Positions 24,909 through 32,733 of a stretch of DNA of 61,996 bases are shown here, piece after piece. Origin of the DNA: a virus; IMG/VR virus record IMGVR_UViG_3300044302_003481, positions 1-61,996 of that record; one strand, given 5' to 3'. The notes below the pieces were generated by a model. The model did no database searches. It saw nothing but the letters and a program-made list of their open reading frames with translations, and was not told the DNA's origin. The translations under genes and the position numbers were made by a program. The number at the start of each line of letters is the position of its first letter. The first letter of the stretch is position 1.

Positions 24909-25524
24909 TAATTTTTGGAGTTGCATCACCAATCTCAACCTTATCACTTCTGTCATCCCACTTCTTAATTGTGTCATACCAGTCACGATCAGCCCATGAA
25001 GGCTCTTCAAATTCTGGATAAGAGAATTGTTCACCTCTCTTCTGAGCAATAGCTTTAGCATAGGCTTCTTGAGCAGCTGCAAGACGAGCTTCAGGTCCAG
25101 TAGCAGCAGTACCTAAAGTATTAGGTAAACCTTGAACTGTTGGTCTAATTCTTGCCTGTCTACTAGCACTACCTGGAGAAGCTTTTGGAGCTAACTGACT
25201 AATAATTGCCTGTGTACCACCTAACCCACCTTGTGCAGCCTGCGATCCAAATTGTGGAGCCGGCCCTGGAGAAGTATCACCATACCTAACAGCATCTTCA
25301 GCAGCTCTTAAATTAACAGCCGCATGACTAGATCTAACAGCACCTGGAGTTTCACCAGCTGACCAACGTCTTGCTTCTATAGCTTTCTCACGATCATCTA
25401 ATCTTCTTAAATAATCAGCAGCATCACTATATGATTCTTGAGGCGTTACATCCGTTATCACCTGAGGGGGTGGAGGTGGCGGAGGCATAATTATGGTTGG
25501 GGGTGGAGGCGATTTCCTTCCCAT
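24901..25524 (-). CDS. Proline-rich virion-type protein (207 aa)
   Basis: The N-terminus contains two proline runs (SPPPP and PPPPPPP), then Ala/Arg/Gln-rich helical sequence with many Gly-Gly turns. No enzyme motif is visible. The composition is close to the putative internal virion proteins at 57454-61534. It is an isolated minus-strand gene between two plus-strand runs. Confidence 0.5.
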   Translation of the reverse strand: MGRKSPPPPTIIMPPPPPPPQVITDVTPQESYSDAADYLRRLDDREKAIEARRWSAGETPGAVRSSHAAVNLRAAEDAVRYGDTSPGPAPQFGSQAAQGGLGGTQAIISQLAPKASPGSASRQARIRPTVQGLPNTLGTAATGPEARLAAAQEAYAKAIAQKRGEQFSYPEFEEPSWADRDWYDTIKKWDDRSDKVEIGDATPKIIK

Positions 25525-25580
25525 ATCTCTTATTTAAGTTTTATCTCTATACTGATTCTATCTGTCACAAACCCATGTAA

Positions 25581-25982
25581 ATGCTGGACACCAAGAACAC
25601 CGACGGGCAAAAGAGCGAGGATCAACAACAACTCAGCGTAAGTAATCGGGCGGCGCATGACAAACAATATCCTTTCCTCTCAGAGTTTAGCGAACTTGTA
25701 GCTAAATTGTCCATAGAAGAGCTCCTAGAATTAACTACTCATCAGCAAAAACAATTTGCTAAAGCTCTATGGGAAGCTTGCAATTATGGAGGATCACGTA
25801 TTAAATGTGAAAAGAGACTTAAAGAAATTTATGGATCTAAATGGTATGAAATCACCTCAATAGATGAACACATGGATGATATTAACGACTACTATCGATG
25901 GGTTTTAAGGATTGATCATAAAAAACAATGGGACAATCACAATTTTTGGGCTAATATTGCAAAAGATAAAGTCCTCGAATGA
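25581..25982 (+). CDS. Hypothetical protein (133 aa)
   Basis: A helical 133-residue protein with LVAKLSIEELLELTTHQQ near residues 39-56 and a Trp/Tyr-rich C-terminal half. No recognised family. It opens a plus-strand operon in which each gene overlaps the next by 4 nt or less. Function unknown. Confidence 0.6.
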   Translation: MLDTKNTDGQKSEDQQQLSVSNRAAHDKQYPFLSEFSELVAKLSIEELLELTTHQQKQFAKALWEACNYGGSRIKCEKRLKEIYGSKWYEITSIDEHMDDINDYYRWVLRIDHKKQWDNHNFWANIAKDKVLE

Positions 25983-26590
25983 CAGTTATAAAAAATGAGG
26001 ACTGGATTGAAGCTTTAAATCAAACAGATTATGAGCCTATAGAAACTGATGAAAACGTTTATCAGAGCTATAGATTTGTCGATTTAGATATTAACTCAGT
26101 CACAATAGAAAACTATAGAGAACTTCTAGTAGATTCCCTAATTGAACAAGTAGAAATATTTATACCTCCATCAGGTAGCTTTGGAAATCCTGATCTACAC
26201 CGTTATCTAGAACTAGTTTGTAGTTATGAGACAAGCACAACTGATCTAATGCTAGGACTTTCATTAGCTGACCAAATCAGACTTACTTTCAGTGATATGA
26301 GAACAAGCACCATTTGTGATCGTTATCCAGAAATCAACTTGGCAGAGAAACGTAGGTACCGATGCGTTGCAGAATACTTAATACGACAAGGGGAACTAAC
26401 AAAACTAAGAGATGAAAACGGAAAACTAATTAAAAAAATAGGAAATATGCAAAAAGCAGTAGTCCTTTATCAACCATTACCAAAATTACTAGAGACATTA
26501 AAAAAATCAGGGTTAGGTCATCTCATCAAATCTGTATTAAAGAAAAAACCAGAGATTGAAGAAAAGACTGGTGATAAAACAAAAGCTTGA
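25979..26590 (+). CDS. Hypothetical protein (203 aa)
   Basis: A 203-residue protein that starts inside the previous stop (ATGA). It is acidic in the N-terminal third and basic in the last 60 residues (LGHLIKSVLKKKPEIEEK). No motif is recognised, but the basic tail may bind nucleic acid. Co-expression with its neighbours is likely. Confidence 0.6.
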   Translation: MTVIKNEDWIEALNQTDYEPIETDENVYQSYRFVDLDINSVTIENYRELLVDSLIEQVEIFIPPSGSFGNPDLHRYLELVCSYETSTTDLMLGLSLADQIRLTFSDMRTSTICDRYPEINLAEKRRYRCVAEYLIRQGELTKLRDENGKLIKKIGNMQKAVVLYQPLPKLLETLKKSGLGHLIKSVLKKKPEIEEKTGDKTKA

Positions 26591-26615
26591 TAAACTTAAT
26601 CAGATAGAGAATCCT

Positions 26616-27023
26616 ATGACAAGTAGACGAAACGAACTCCTCAAAAAACTTCTAAGAACTGTAACTAGTGAAGATGAAGCAAAACTTCTTCAACTAACAA
26701 TCGAACGCATATGTGCAGACATGTGTGAGTTTTATAGCGAATTCTATAAAAAAGAAGGACCTGGGGCAATGGTCTACGTTCCTGATGCACCAGAGAAAAA
26801 AAGTATGTTCTACCTAACAGTAGAACACTTAATAAATGCACTTAATGACTTCAATAATCGAGATATGGAGGGAGTTGCAGAGGTAATGCAGAAGGCAATA
26901 TCAAGAGCTGAGCAGATTGATCCAGAAAAAGAATCACTATTCATTATTCAAGATCAAAAGAAAATGCAACTAATCCATTACAAACATGACAGCGAAGGAG
27001 CTGACTTTGTAAAAATGATGTGA
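26616..27023 (+). CDS. Hypothetical helical protein (135 aa)
   Basis: I chose the ATG at 26616 (26 bp after the upstream stop) over an in-frame ATG at 26556 inside the previous gene. The 135-residue product is almost entirely helical, rich in Glu, Lys and Leu. Its stop overlaps the GTG start of the methyltransferase-like gene (GTGA). Function unknown. Confidence 0.55.
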   Translation: MTSRRNELLKKLLRTVTSEDEAKLLQLTIERICADMCEFYSEFYKKEGPGAMVYVPDAPEKKSMFYLTVEHLINALNDFNNRDMEGVAEVMQKAISRAEQIDPEKESLFIIQDQKKMQLIHYKHDSEGADFVKMM

Positions 27024-27649
27024 AGAATAAAAGAAAGTTACGTTGGGCTAATTACCAATTCGTCTTAGGACGTATAGCTCATCTCAATCATGATTGGATA
27101 ACTCCAGCAGAATATTTACCCTATATCCATGCCTTACTAGGAGATATTGATCTCGATCCCTGCTCCACTCATTCTGCAAACGTCGAATTTGTAAGAGCTA
27201 AAAAAATATATACATTAGAAGAAGATGGTTTAAATATTCAAGAACCTTGGACAGGAAAAACATATTTATTTCCACCTACATTTGGTCGTTGTTCTTTTAA
27301 TAAAGAAAGAGGTACATGGAGATGGAGTGTAAAAGCTGGAACAGCGGCAAAAGCCCCTTCAGTCATATGGTTTAGGCGTTTAGTAAGAGAATGGAAACTA
27401 AGAAACATACCAGAAGCGTTATTTTATACTCTTTACCCTGAAATGATGAGAACATGCCCCGAAATGTGGGATTTTCCAGTTTGTATACCTACTGACCGAG
27501 CAAATACTATTCATGGAGATAAATTATTTACTCTTAAATCACCTATGTTTTGGGGTTATTTTATATATTTACCCAGTCTTGAGTTTGGATTTGATCAAAC
27601 TGAGAGATTTAAAGAGATATTTTCTAATCTAGGAAAAATTATCTGCTAA
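27020..27649 (+). CDS. Dam-like DNA adenine methyltransferase relative, motif IV altered (209 aa)
   Basis: The arrangement matches phage DNA N6-adenine methyltransferases: a WITPAEYL start near residue 26, GDIDLDPCSTHSAN at about 41-54, then EDGLNIQEPWTGKTYLFPP. In the family the last stretch reads NPPY or DPPY, the catalytic motif. Here it reads FPPT, so the residue that holds the target adenine is missing and the protein may be inactive or bind DNA only. The start is GTG. It sits in a small plus-strand operon of unknowns. Confidence 0.6.
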   Translation: MKNKRKLRWANYQFVLGRIAHLNHDWITPAEYLPYIHALLGDIDLDPCSTHSANVEFVRAKKIYTLEEDGLNIQEPWTGKTYLFPPTFGRCSFNKERGTWRWSVKAGTAAKAPSVIWFRRLVREWKLRNIPEALFYTLYPEMMRTCPEMWDFPVCIPTDRANTIHGDKLFTLKSPMFWGYFIYLPSLEFGFDQTERFKEIFSNLGKIIC

Positions 27650-27667
27650 ATTAAGATTTTAACCGTC

Positions 27668-27976
27668 ATGTTAGAGATGACCGATACCCAAATTGAAATA
27701 GCAGCTATCTGTGAAGATGTTAAGGAACTTTTACTCTATAAAAATAAGAAATATGGTAATTCCGCACTTGAACCAGCTCGTATATTTAGTAAAGCTAGTG
27801 CAGTTGAACAACTATTAGTAAGGATCGACGATAAATTAAATAGAATACAAAAAGGTGCAGGCTTGATTGGTGAAGACGAAGATGTCATTATGGACTTAAT
27901 TGGCTATTTAGTACTGCTTAAAATAGGACTAAAGCGTCAATCAAAGGCTTTACCATCATGCAGTACGAAACCTTAA
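27668..27976 (+). CDS. MazG-like / Nmad1-type NTP-pyrophosphatase-like protein (102 aa)
   Basis: Residues 25-75 carry NKKYGNSALEPARIFS, then QLLVRIDDKLNRIQ and DEDVIMDLIGYLVLL. These acidic helical motifs resemble the all-alpha MazG-like family (DUF1599/Nmad1) of nucleotide metabolism proteins. Such proteins hydrolyse dNTPs or (p)ppGpp-like nucleotides, or act in nucleotide modification pathways. The DDK and EDxxxD pattern should bind Mg2+. It is encoded directly after the methyltransferase relative. Confidence 0.65.
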   Translation: MLEMTDTQIEIAAICEDVKELLLYKNKKYGNSALEPARIFSKASAVEQLLVRIDDKLNRIQKGAGLIGEDEDVIMDLIGYLVLLKIGLKRQSKALPSCSTKP

Positions 27977-28332
27977 TAGACAATTACACCCCAGAACTAC
28001 AACTAATAGACGCTCTAGACATGCTTAAACACTATGAGCCTAAGGCGGCGGAGATCCTAGACCAGTGGGCTTCTGAGTCCAATATCGAAAGAACTGGCGA
28101 AGAACCTCACCAGACGGGTCCCACTCAGACAACTTTCTCTCAAGATATTCAATTGCTTTCAACTGATTGGGAACCCCAGTATAAGTCTCAGGGAGATTTA
28201 ATAGACATCTCTTCACCCGACAACGATGGGGAACTAACGTGGGAATCTCTTTATCTGCAGCGTAATAAGTATCCAATTCAACACGACGTCTATCTCTCAT
28301 CAGATCACCCCCAGACAGCCAAATTTGATTAA
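27958..28332 (+). CDS. Hypothetical protein (124 aa) overlapping a convergent gene
   Basis: The ATG at 27958 lies inside the end of the MazG-like gene. The first 30 residues look like a normal helical protein, with ALDMLKHYEPKAAEILDQW. From residue 28 on, the coding DNA (28040-28332) is also the 3' end of the convergent minus-strand lysozyme-like gene, in antisense. Both frames are open, so either this is a true 293-bp overlap or one C-terminus is not translated. Function unknown. Confidence 0.45.
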   Translation: MQYETLIDNYTPELQLIDALDMLKHYEPKAAEILDQWASESNIERTGEEPHQTGPTQTTFSQDIQLLSTDWEPQYKSQGDLIDISSPDNDGELTWESLYLQRNKYPIQHDVYLSSDHPQTAKFD

Positions 28333-28771
28333 TATAAGGGCTCCACTCACGAATAATCTTAGTTTTACCAGCAGAAGAGTTTATTAGCTCTAATAGACGA
28401 CAAGTTTTAAACGAAGAAATACCAATACTATGAGCAAAACTCAGAATAGCCGCCTTCCTATTAGTATTTAGAGGGACAAATACATATTTAGCTACTAAAT
28501 CTGAAAACTCTTTTAAATCCTCTTCTAGCTGAATGTCTATCTCTTCTTCAGTAGCTTTATCTGTAGATGATAACCATCTCTTTTCTAATTTTTTACTTCC
28601 ATATCCAATACGCCATATATCTTCACCATATTCCTTATAAGAAGCATAACGCCCCATACCTATGTGGGTACGGGGCAATGAATGAGTTTTTATTAAATTT
28701 ATGCCTTTTCTAGTTAAAAAAGGATGTTCCTTCCATCTAGTACGTAGTTTTTGATTCTTATGGGACGACAA
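28040..28771 (-). CDS. Lysozyme-like (GH24-type) protein with altered active site (243 aa)
   Basis: The order of motifs recalls T4-type lysozymes: a first helix (GINLIKTHS), a strand RIGYGS, a helix LNTNRKAAILSFAHSIG and a C-terminal SGGDLMRDRRRVELDTYY helix. In an eye alignment the catalytic Glu of the first helix is Ser, the Thr before IGYG is Arg and the following His is Ser. About 80 residues beyond the lysozyme-like part overlap an opposite gene. It may be a non-catalytic wall-binding relative or an unusual endolysin. Confidence 0.55.
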   Translation of the reverse strand: MSSHKNQKLRTRWKEHPFLTRKGINLIKTHSLPRTHIGMGRYASYKEYGEDIWRIGYGSKKLEKRWLSSTDKATEEEIDIQLEEDLKEFSDLVAKYVFVPLNTNRKAAILSFAHSIGISSFKTCRLLELINSSAGKTKIIREWSPYINQIWLSGGDLMRDRRRVELDTYYAADKEIPTLVPHRCRVKRCLLNLPETYTGVPNQLKAIEYLERKLSEWDPSGEVLRQFFRYWTQKPTGLGSPPP

Positions 28772-29141
28772 CGCTACCGCTGTAACTTACCCCAGAATAA
28801 CCATCTAACTTAAGTAACACAATATAGTCTTTAGAAGCATTAGTTACTGTTACACCTACAACTCCTTTACCTTTTCCATCTCTAGCAATGTTTGCAAATT
28901 TTGAATAGCCATTTGGAGCAGAGCCTGCTGTATAAGCATCTTCTTGGAAGATCTCCATAGTATTAATGGAGCTACTACGATCAAGTGTTACCTTGATATC
29001 TCCTGTACCACCAGGATTAACACGGAAGCCTCTAACAGCCTCCCCAGGGTTATTAGCAGCTGTAGAACCGAGATAAGTAATCTCAGAACCAGCATCAACG
29101 CTTTGTGTATCTAGAGTGCCTTCAATTGTGCGAGTAGCCAT
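28758..29141 (-). CDS. Beta-sandwich (PPC-like) virion or surface protein (127 aa)
   Basis: A 127-residue, strand-rich protein with a long N-terminal Ser/Asp-rich stretch and the pattern GTGDIKVTLDRSSSINTMEI ... DYIVLLKLDGYSG. That is the layout of pre-peptidase C-terminal-like domains, also suggested for 24216-24893. It overlaps the lysozyme-like gene by 14 nt and follows the NblA-like gene by 4 nt. Confidence 0.5.
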   Translation of the reverse strand: MATRTIEGTLDTQSVDAGSEITYLGSTAANNPGEAVRGFRVNPGGTGDIKVTLDRSSSINTMEIFQEDAYTAGSAPNGYSKFANIARDGKGKGVVGVTVTNASKDYIVLLKLDGYSGVSYSGSVVVP

Positions 29142-29145
29142 GGTA

Positions 29146-29361
29146 CTAAGAAATCTGTCCTACAGTGGAGATGTTGAATTGAATATCGGCATCAATGCCG
29201 TGGTCCTTCATGATGTTAAAAAACATCTGCTTATCTAGAGCTTTTTGATGAAGCATCTCAATAAATGCCTCCTCTAAATCCGCACGGTCAAGATTTTGAA
29301 TCGCAAGGGAAGCTGCATGAATTGAAAATTCAACATCAACCGGAAGCTCTAATGCATCCAT
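29146..29361 (-). CDS. nblA: NblA-like phycobilisome degradation protein (71 aa)
   Basis: The sequence LELPVDVEFSIHAASLAIQ, then LDRADLEEAFIEMLHQKALD and a final KDHGID, follows the NblA pattern: an N-terminal L.L...F short helix, a long second helix and a terminal helix. Length (71 against about 60) is suitable. NblA dimers bind phycobiliproteins and deliver them to Clp protease during nutrient stress. Phage NblA homologues are known from freshwater cyanophages and from marine cyanophage contigs. A phage copy would dismantle the host antenna. The call is by eye. Confidence 0.6.
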   Translation of the reverse strand: MDALELPVDVEFSIHAASLAIQNLDRADLEEAFIEMLHQKALDKQMFFNIMKDHGIDADIQFNISTVGQIS

Positions 29362-29386
29362 AAAAAGTTAGAACCTTATAGATATA

Positions 29387-29533
29387 TTACCAGCGCTGAA
29401 CTGACACTGCAATTCCTCGTTTAGAACGCCTACTTATAACCTTCTTTTCACTACGTTTAAGTAGAAGCGTACTAACCCCATAGCTCCCACTAAAGAGCAA
29501 TATAAAATTTAGAGCAATTAACTCCACATGCAT
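29387..29533 (-). CDS. Small membrane protein (48 aa)
   Basis: An ATG at 29533 opens a 48-residue peptide. The hydrophobic helix spans about residues 4-24 (ELIALNFILLFSGSYGVS), followed by a strongly basic tail (KRSEKKVISRRSKRG). It lies just upstream of the NblA-like gene on the same strand. Function unknown; the start may be shared with the divergent oxygenase promoter region. Confidence 0.45.
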   Translation of the reverse strand: MHVELIALNFILLFSGSYGVSTLLLKRSEKKVISRRSKRGIAVSVQRW

Positions 29534-29576
29534 CTATAGTTACACTTATACATTGTACGAGCATTGGAACTTACAA

Positions 29577-30383
29577 ATGCATATAGATGAATTAACTAAA
29601 ATAGCAAAACACTTAACAAGATCAGCAGTATGTGGAGTAACAAAAGAACAGCTCTTAAGAACTTTTAAAGAAATGTATAATTTAAGTGATAATGAAATCA
29701 AAGCTTTACTTATACTCTGTAACTTCAAATCAACACCAAAATCAATTGATTACGAACATTTCTATAACAATCCCTTAATACATAAAACAGAAAGAATAAA
29801 TTATCCTTTTACACAAATACACTTTCATAGAAACTTTTTGACAGACTATGAATGCAAAGAATTAATTGAATGTATAAACAAATCTACAAGGAAATCTACA
29901 TTATCAAACGATAAAGATGAAGCAATCACATCTGACTACAGAACTAGCGAAACAGCCGATCTACACTTTTTTCCAGCAGATTTAATCTTTGATATAGATA
30001 ATAAATTAGAGGACTTAATGGAGATAGACCCTTTCCTCGGAGAAGCTATGCAAGCACAAAAATACACGCCTGGACAATATTATAAAGAACACTGGGATTT
30101 CTTTCCACCTAGAGAGAAAAAGCAGCATAAAGTTTATTGCGAATGGATGGGACAACGTACATGGACAACAATGATGTATTTAAATCATGTTGAAGAAGGC
30201 GGAGAAACTTATTTTAAACATTTAAATCTAAAAATTAAGCCAGAGACTGGGCTACTTTTAGCTTGGAATAATTTGTATAGAGATGGAAAACCAAATTATA
30301 AAACTATGCATGAAGCATTACCGCCAATAAAAGGGGATAAATATGTAATAACAAAATGGTGGAGAAGCTGGCCTTTAATTTAA
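29577..30383 (+). CDS. 2-oxoglutarate/Fe(II) dioxygenase, prolyl-4-hydroxylase type (268 aa)
   Basis: The double-stranded beta-helix core shows the iron-binding His172-x-Asp174 (KEHWDFF), a distal His245 (TMHEALP) and Lys255 (DKYVITKWW), which binds 2-oxoglutarate. This is the P4H-like family common in cyanophages, which hydroxylates proline or other residues on proteins. An N-terminal helical region of about 70 residues precedes it. I prefer ATG 29577; a TTG at 29553 would add eight residues. It is divergent from the small membrane protein and NblA-like genes. Confidence 0.85.
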   Translation: MHIDELTKIAKHLTRSAVCGVTKEQLLRTFKEMYNLSDNEIKALLILCNFKSTPKSIDYEHFYNNPLIHKTERINYPFTQIHFHRNFLTDYECKELIECINKSTRKSTLSNDKDEAITSDYRTSETADLHFFPADLIFDIDNKLEDLMEIDPFLGEAMQAQKYTPGQYYKEHWDFFPPREKKQHKVYCEWMGQRTWTTMMYLNHVEEGGETYFKHLNLKIKPETGLLLAWNNLYRDGKPNYKTMHEALPPIKGDKYVITKWWRSWPLI

Positions 30384-30557
30384 CTATGTAGTTATAATTC
30401 TATCGTCCATTTTTTCCCTTACAGTAGCTGGTTTTTCTCCAGCTATAGCTCGTCTTCCAACATTTACATCACGTTCATATCTATGATCTTCCATTTCATC
30501 AGCAACCTTCATTGCTCTTTCACGTAAAAATTCATAAGGATCTCTTTGAGGTTCCAC
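30384..30557 (-). CDS. Small hypothetical protein (57 aa)
   Basis: A GTG at 30557 opens 57 codons of a highly charged helical protein (DPYEFLRERAMKVADEMEDH) with a basic second half. It ends one base after the convergent oxygenase stop and starts 12 bp after the HNH gene, so it is probably co-transcribed with that gene. Function unknown. Confidence 0.5.
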   Translation of the reverse strand: MEPQRDPYEFLRERAMKVADEMEDHRYERDVNVGRRAIAGEKPATVREKMDDRIITT

Positions 30558-30569
30558 TGTACTAAATAA

Positions 30570-30890
30570 CTAACACCACTGCTTTAGTTTAACAAATCTC
30601 TCCTCGCAGTAATGTTCATTCTCTTCCGTATACCAATCTTCAAGCTTTGACGTAGCTTTTGCTTTATTACAAGGACTACAACAGCAACACATATTTACTC
30701 TAATGTGCTGACCACCTCTAAATTTAGGAATTATGTGGTCAATTGTAGCTGTTTCAGGTGTTAATTGCTCCCCACAGTAAGCACACTTCCATCCCCAAGC
30801 TTCAAAAATATACTGTCGAAATCTATGTCGAGCATTATTTGTAGTAAGAACAATTAAGTTGGAGAGAAGGTCTTGCTCGCAATGAAACAC
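30570..30890 (-). CDS. HNH endonuclease (106 aa)
   Basis: A classical HNH nuclease: CX2C at 36-39 (CAYC), DHIIP with Asp51-His52, Asn66 and the second CX2C (Cys71, Cys74). The Zn-stabilised beta-beta-alpha fold is complete and should be active. Such small HNH proteins occur as free-standing homing endonucleases or as packaging cofactors beside terminases; here it is remote from the terminase, so the former is more likely. The N-terminal 30 residues are helical. Confidence 0.8.
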   Translation of the reverse strand: MFHCEQDLLSNLIVLTTNNARHRFRQYIFEAWGWKCAYCGEQLTPETATIDHIIPKFRGGQHIRVNMCCCCSPCNKAKATSKLEDWYTEENEHYCEERFVKLKQWC

Positions 30891-30931
30891 AGAAGTTTTT
30901 CGCGTATGAAAAAACTGTAAAACGCATTAAC

Positions 30932-31165
30932 TTAGCTTTTTACTTCCTCAATAATCGTTATATTTTCTTCATCTGCTGGATCGTAATCAGCATCCTCTAA
31001 TAACTTGAGTAAATAATAATGGATTCGATCTGTAACCCAGCGAAGATCTTCATCACTAACATCACAGACAATTGCATCTATGGAGAGTTCACGAGACGGA
31101 GCACGTACATGCTCTGCTAGTAACTCAAGGGCTCGGTATCGACTTTTGTTCAACTCGCCCAACAT
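30932..31165 (-). CDS. Small helical hypothetical protein (77 aa)
   Basis: A 77-residue acidic helical protein (NKSRYRALELLAEHVRAP, then a DLRWVTDRIHYYLLKLLED helix). No family is recognised. It lies in a run of minus genes between the HNH and the C39-like genes, following its neighbour by 4 bp. Function unknown. Confidence 0.5.
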   Translation of the reverse strand: MLGELNKSRYRALELLAEHVRAPSRELSIDAIVCDVSDEDLRWVTDRIHYYLLKLLEDADYDPADEENITIIEEVKS

Positions 31166-31169
31166 GGTA

Positions 31170-31376
31170 TTAGGGGTCTACGCCCTCGGTAGTGTTTTCA
31201 TTAGCTGCTGCTTCAGCTTGTTGTTTTTGAATTGCAGAGAACTCTTGAGCACCTAAAATTTTTAAATAGCCCTCTTTAGAACGCATCAACTGCGCTTCAA
31301 GCTCTTTAATTTGTGCTTCTAACTGTTCACGCTGTTCTTGCAACTGATCGTCTAATGATTTCGGGGCGTCAGACAT
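31170..31376 (-). CDS. Coiled-coil small protein (68 aa)
   Basis: Residues 5-45 are a heptad-rich coiled coil (LDDQLQEQREQLEAQIKELE), followed by an Ala/Gln/Glu-rich tail. It is probably oligomeric. It is the fourth gene after the candidate holin and C39-like peptidase on the same strand; a spanin-like role is possible but there is no membrane segment or lipobox. Confidence 0.5.
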   Translation of the reverse strand: MSDAPKSLDDQLQEQREQLEAQIKELEAQLMRSKEGYLKILGAQEFSAIQKQQAEAAANENTTEGVDP

Positions 31377-31401
31377 GGCTTAAAAAATAATTGCTCATCA
31401 A

Positions 31402-31418
31402 AGAGAGAATAGCTCTCC
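31402..31418 (-). terminator. Hairpin after the C39-like gene
   Basis: On the minus strand GAGAG pairs with CTCTC around CTATT and is followed by TTTG. It lies between the stop at 31424 and the next start at 31376, so it may reduce read-through. Confidence 0.4.
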
Positions 31419-31423
31419 TTAAT

Positions 31424-32224
31424 CTAGATCTCTCTAAAATTTAGCCAACACCAACCAGATGCGCCACCACTGGCAAATAATCTAGGGTTCATATCCTTAA
31501 AGCTGTAACGCACATCCTTTCCCGCTAAAGGGTTTCTATCAGACCAAAGTCCATTAATTAAATCCATTTCTCCGAATGGATCTTGAACTAACCAGTAATC
31601 TTTTCCATATCCGGTAATAGCTATAAGATGAGTTTTACCCGTTGGATATTCAGGTGTTCCTCTACATAGAAGACTTGCAGCAACTGGTTGACCATTTTTT
31701 ATCTGTTTTTTTATGTCATAGGAATCAGCAGAGTAGGTAAACGTAGCCTTTATCCCAAATTCTTCTAAAGCTTTAACATTTGAACTCTTGATTCGACTTA
31801 AACCATGCTTATTAACAGCTTCTACATAATCCATAACCCCGTTAATACCTGGTATTTTGAGATATTTTAAGCACATGGCAAAAGTGAAAACATGGCTATC
31901 ATCATTCTTATCTGACTCTTGGTAGTAGTAAGGAAAATCTTTTAAAAAGATTAAATCTCCATCCACTTCATAAGGCTTATCTTCAGTATCGGTAGACAAC
32001 CCATTCCAATGACTATCTAACACCCACCAGTCACCTAAACCGCGCATATCTAGCCTTGTATGCTCATCCTTCCGATCAAGCACCTTACAGCGCAATATAG
32101 AGCGCGATGGCATTACTTGAGCTTTCTCCTCAACAGTTAATTTATTTGCATCTACAGGATGGCTTTTTAACCATGTATGACATCTTGATGTGACGGAAAC
32201 CCATGCCCAATGAATAGATGACAC
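31424..32224 (-). CDS. C39-like peptidase fold with Ser at nucleophile position (266 aa)
   Basis: The N-terminal ~90 residues contain an SH3-like strand pattern (ILRCKVLDRKDEHTRLDM). A C39-type papain-fold follows: FPYYYQ at 97-102, then DDSHVFTFAMCL at 108-119, KTHLIAITGYG with His199, and VQDPFG with Asp215. In C39-like cyanophage proteins known to me the residue before the helix is Cys, while here it is Ser110. His and Asp are kept. It is downstream of the candidate holin, so it may be a cell-wall lytic or processing enzyme. Confidence 0.6.
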   Translation of the reverse strand: MSSIHWAWVSVTSRCHTWLKSHPVDANKLTVEEKAQVMPSRSILRCKVLDRKDEHTRLDMRGLGDWWVLDSHWNGLSTDTEDKPYEVDGDLIFLKDFPYYYQESDKNDDSHVFTFAMCLKYLKIPGINGVMDYVEAVNKHGLSRIKSSNVKALEEFGIKATFTYSADSYDIKKQIKNGQPVAASLLCRGTPEYPTGKTHLIAITGYGKDYWLVQDPFGEMDLINGLWSDRNPLAGKDVRYSFKDMNPRLFASGGASGWCWLNFREI

Positions 32225-32268
32225 ATTTTAGAGAAAAGCTGTCCGTATATTACCCAATCCTTATCTAG

Positions 32269-32733
32269 TTACAACTGATACTTTGTAGCATCTTTAGAAT
32301 TAGGATTTTCAGCCTTAATTATTAATGGAGCTTGCTCAATTCTAATAGTTTGTACAGCAGAATTAGCAGCAGCTTTTGCAATCATTTCCTCCATATCTTT
32401 CTTACTAACTTGACCATTATTATCGCCATTCATTTTCATCGTTCCATCACCTTTTTTAGACGCTGTAGCAATTCCAAAACTGGCGAGAACGCCCGTGAAC
32501 ACTGACGCGATGAAGGTTGGATCTATTTTCTGTTGAGGTACACCTGGGATCGCAACATAATTTAACGTCAAGATCGCACCGGACCACCCAAGTACTACAA
32601 TTCTGACCCCTGTAGATATAATTGCAGCCTGTTCTTCTTGATCAGGAATAAGTGCATCTTTTACTTTTCCAAACACACCTTTTTTCTTTTCAGTATCATT
32701 TTTTACCGAAAAATCTTTTACCTTTTCAGTCAT
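32269..32733 (-). CDS. Candidate holin (154 aa)
   Basis: Two hydrophobic segments lie at about 39-63 (VRIVVLGWSGAILTLNYVAI) and 72-92 (FIASVFTGVLASFGIATA). The N-terminus is polar and the C-terminus is an acidic/Asn-rich tail. Size, topology and position just upstream of the C39-like gene fit a holin that permeabilises the membrane for lysis. Other small membrane proteins in the window are alternatives. Confidence 0.5.
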   Translation of the reverse strand: MTEKVKDFSVKNDTEKKKGVFGKVKDALIPDQEEQAAIISTGVRIVVLGWSGAILTLNYVAIPGVPQQKIDPTFIASVFTGVLASFGIATASKKGDGTMKMNGDNNGQVSKKDMEEMIAKAAANSAVQTIRIEQAPLIIKAENPNSKDATKYQL

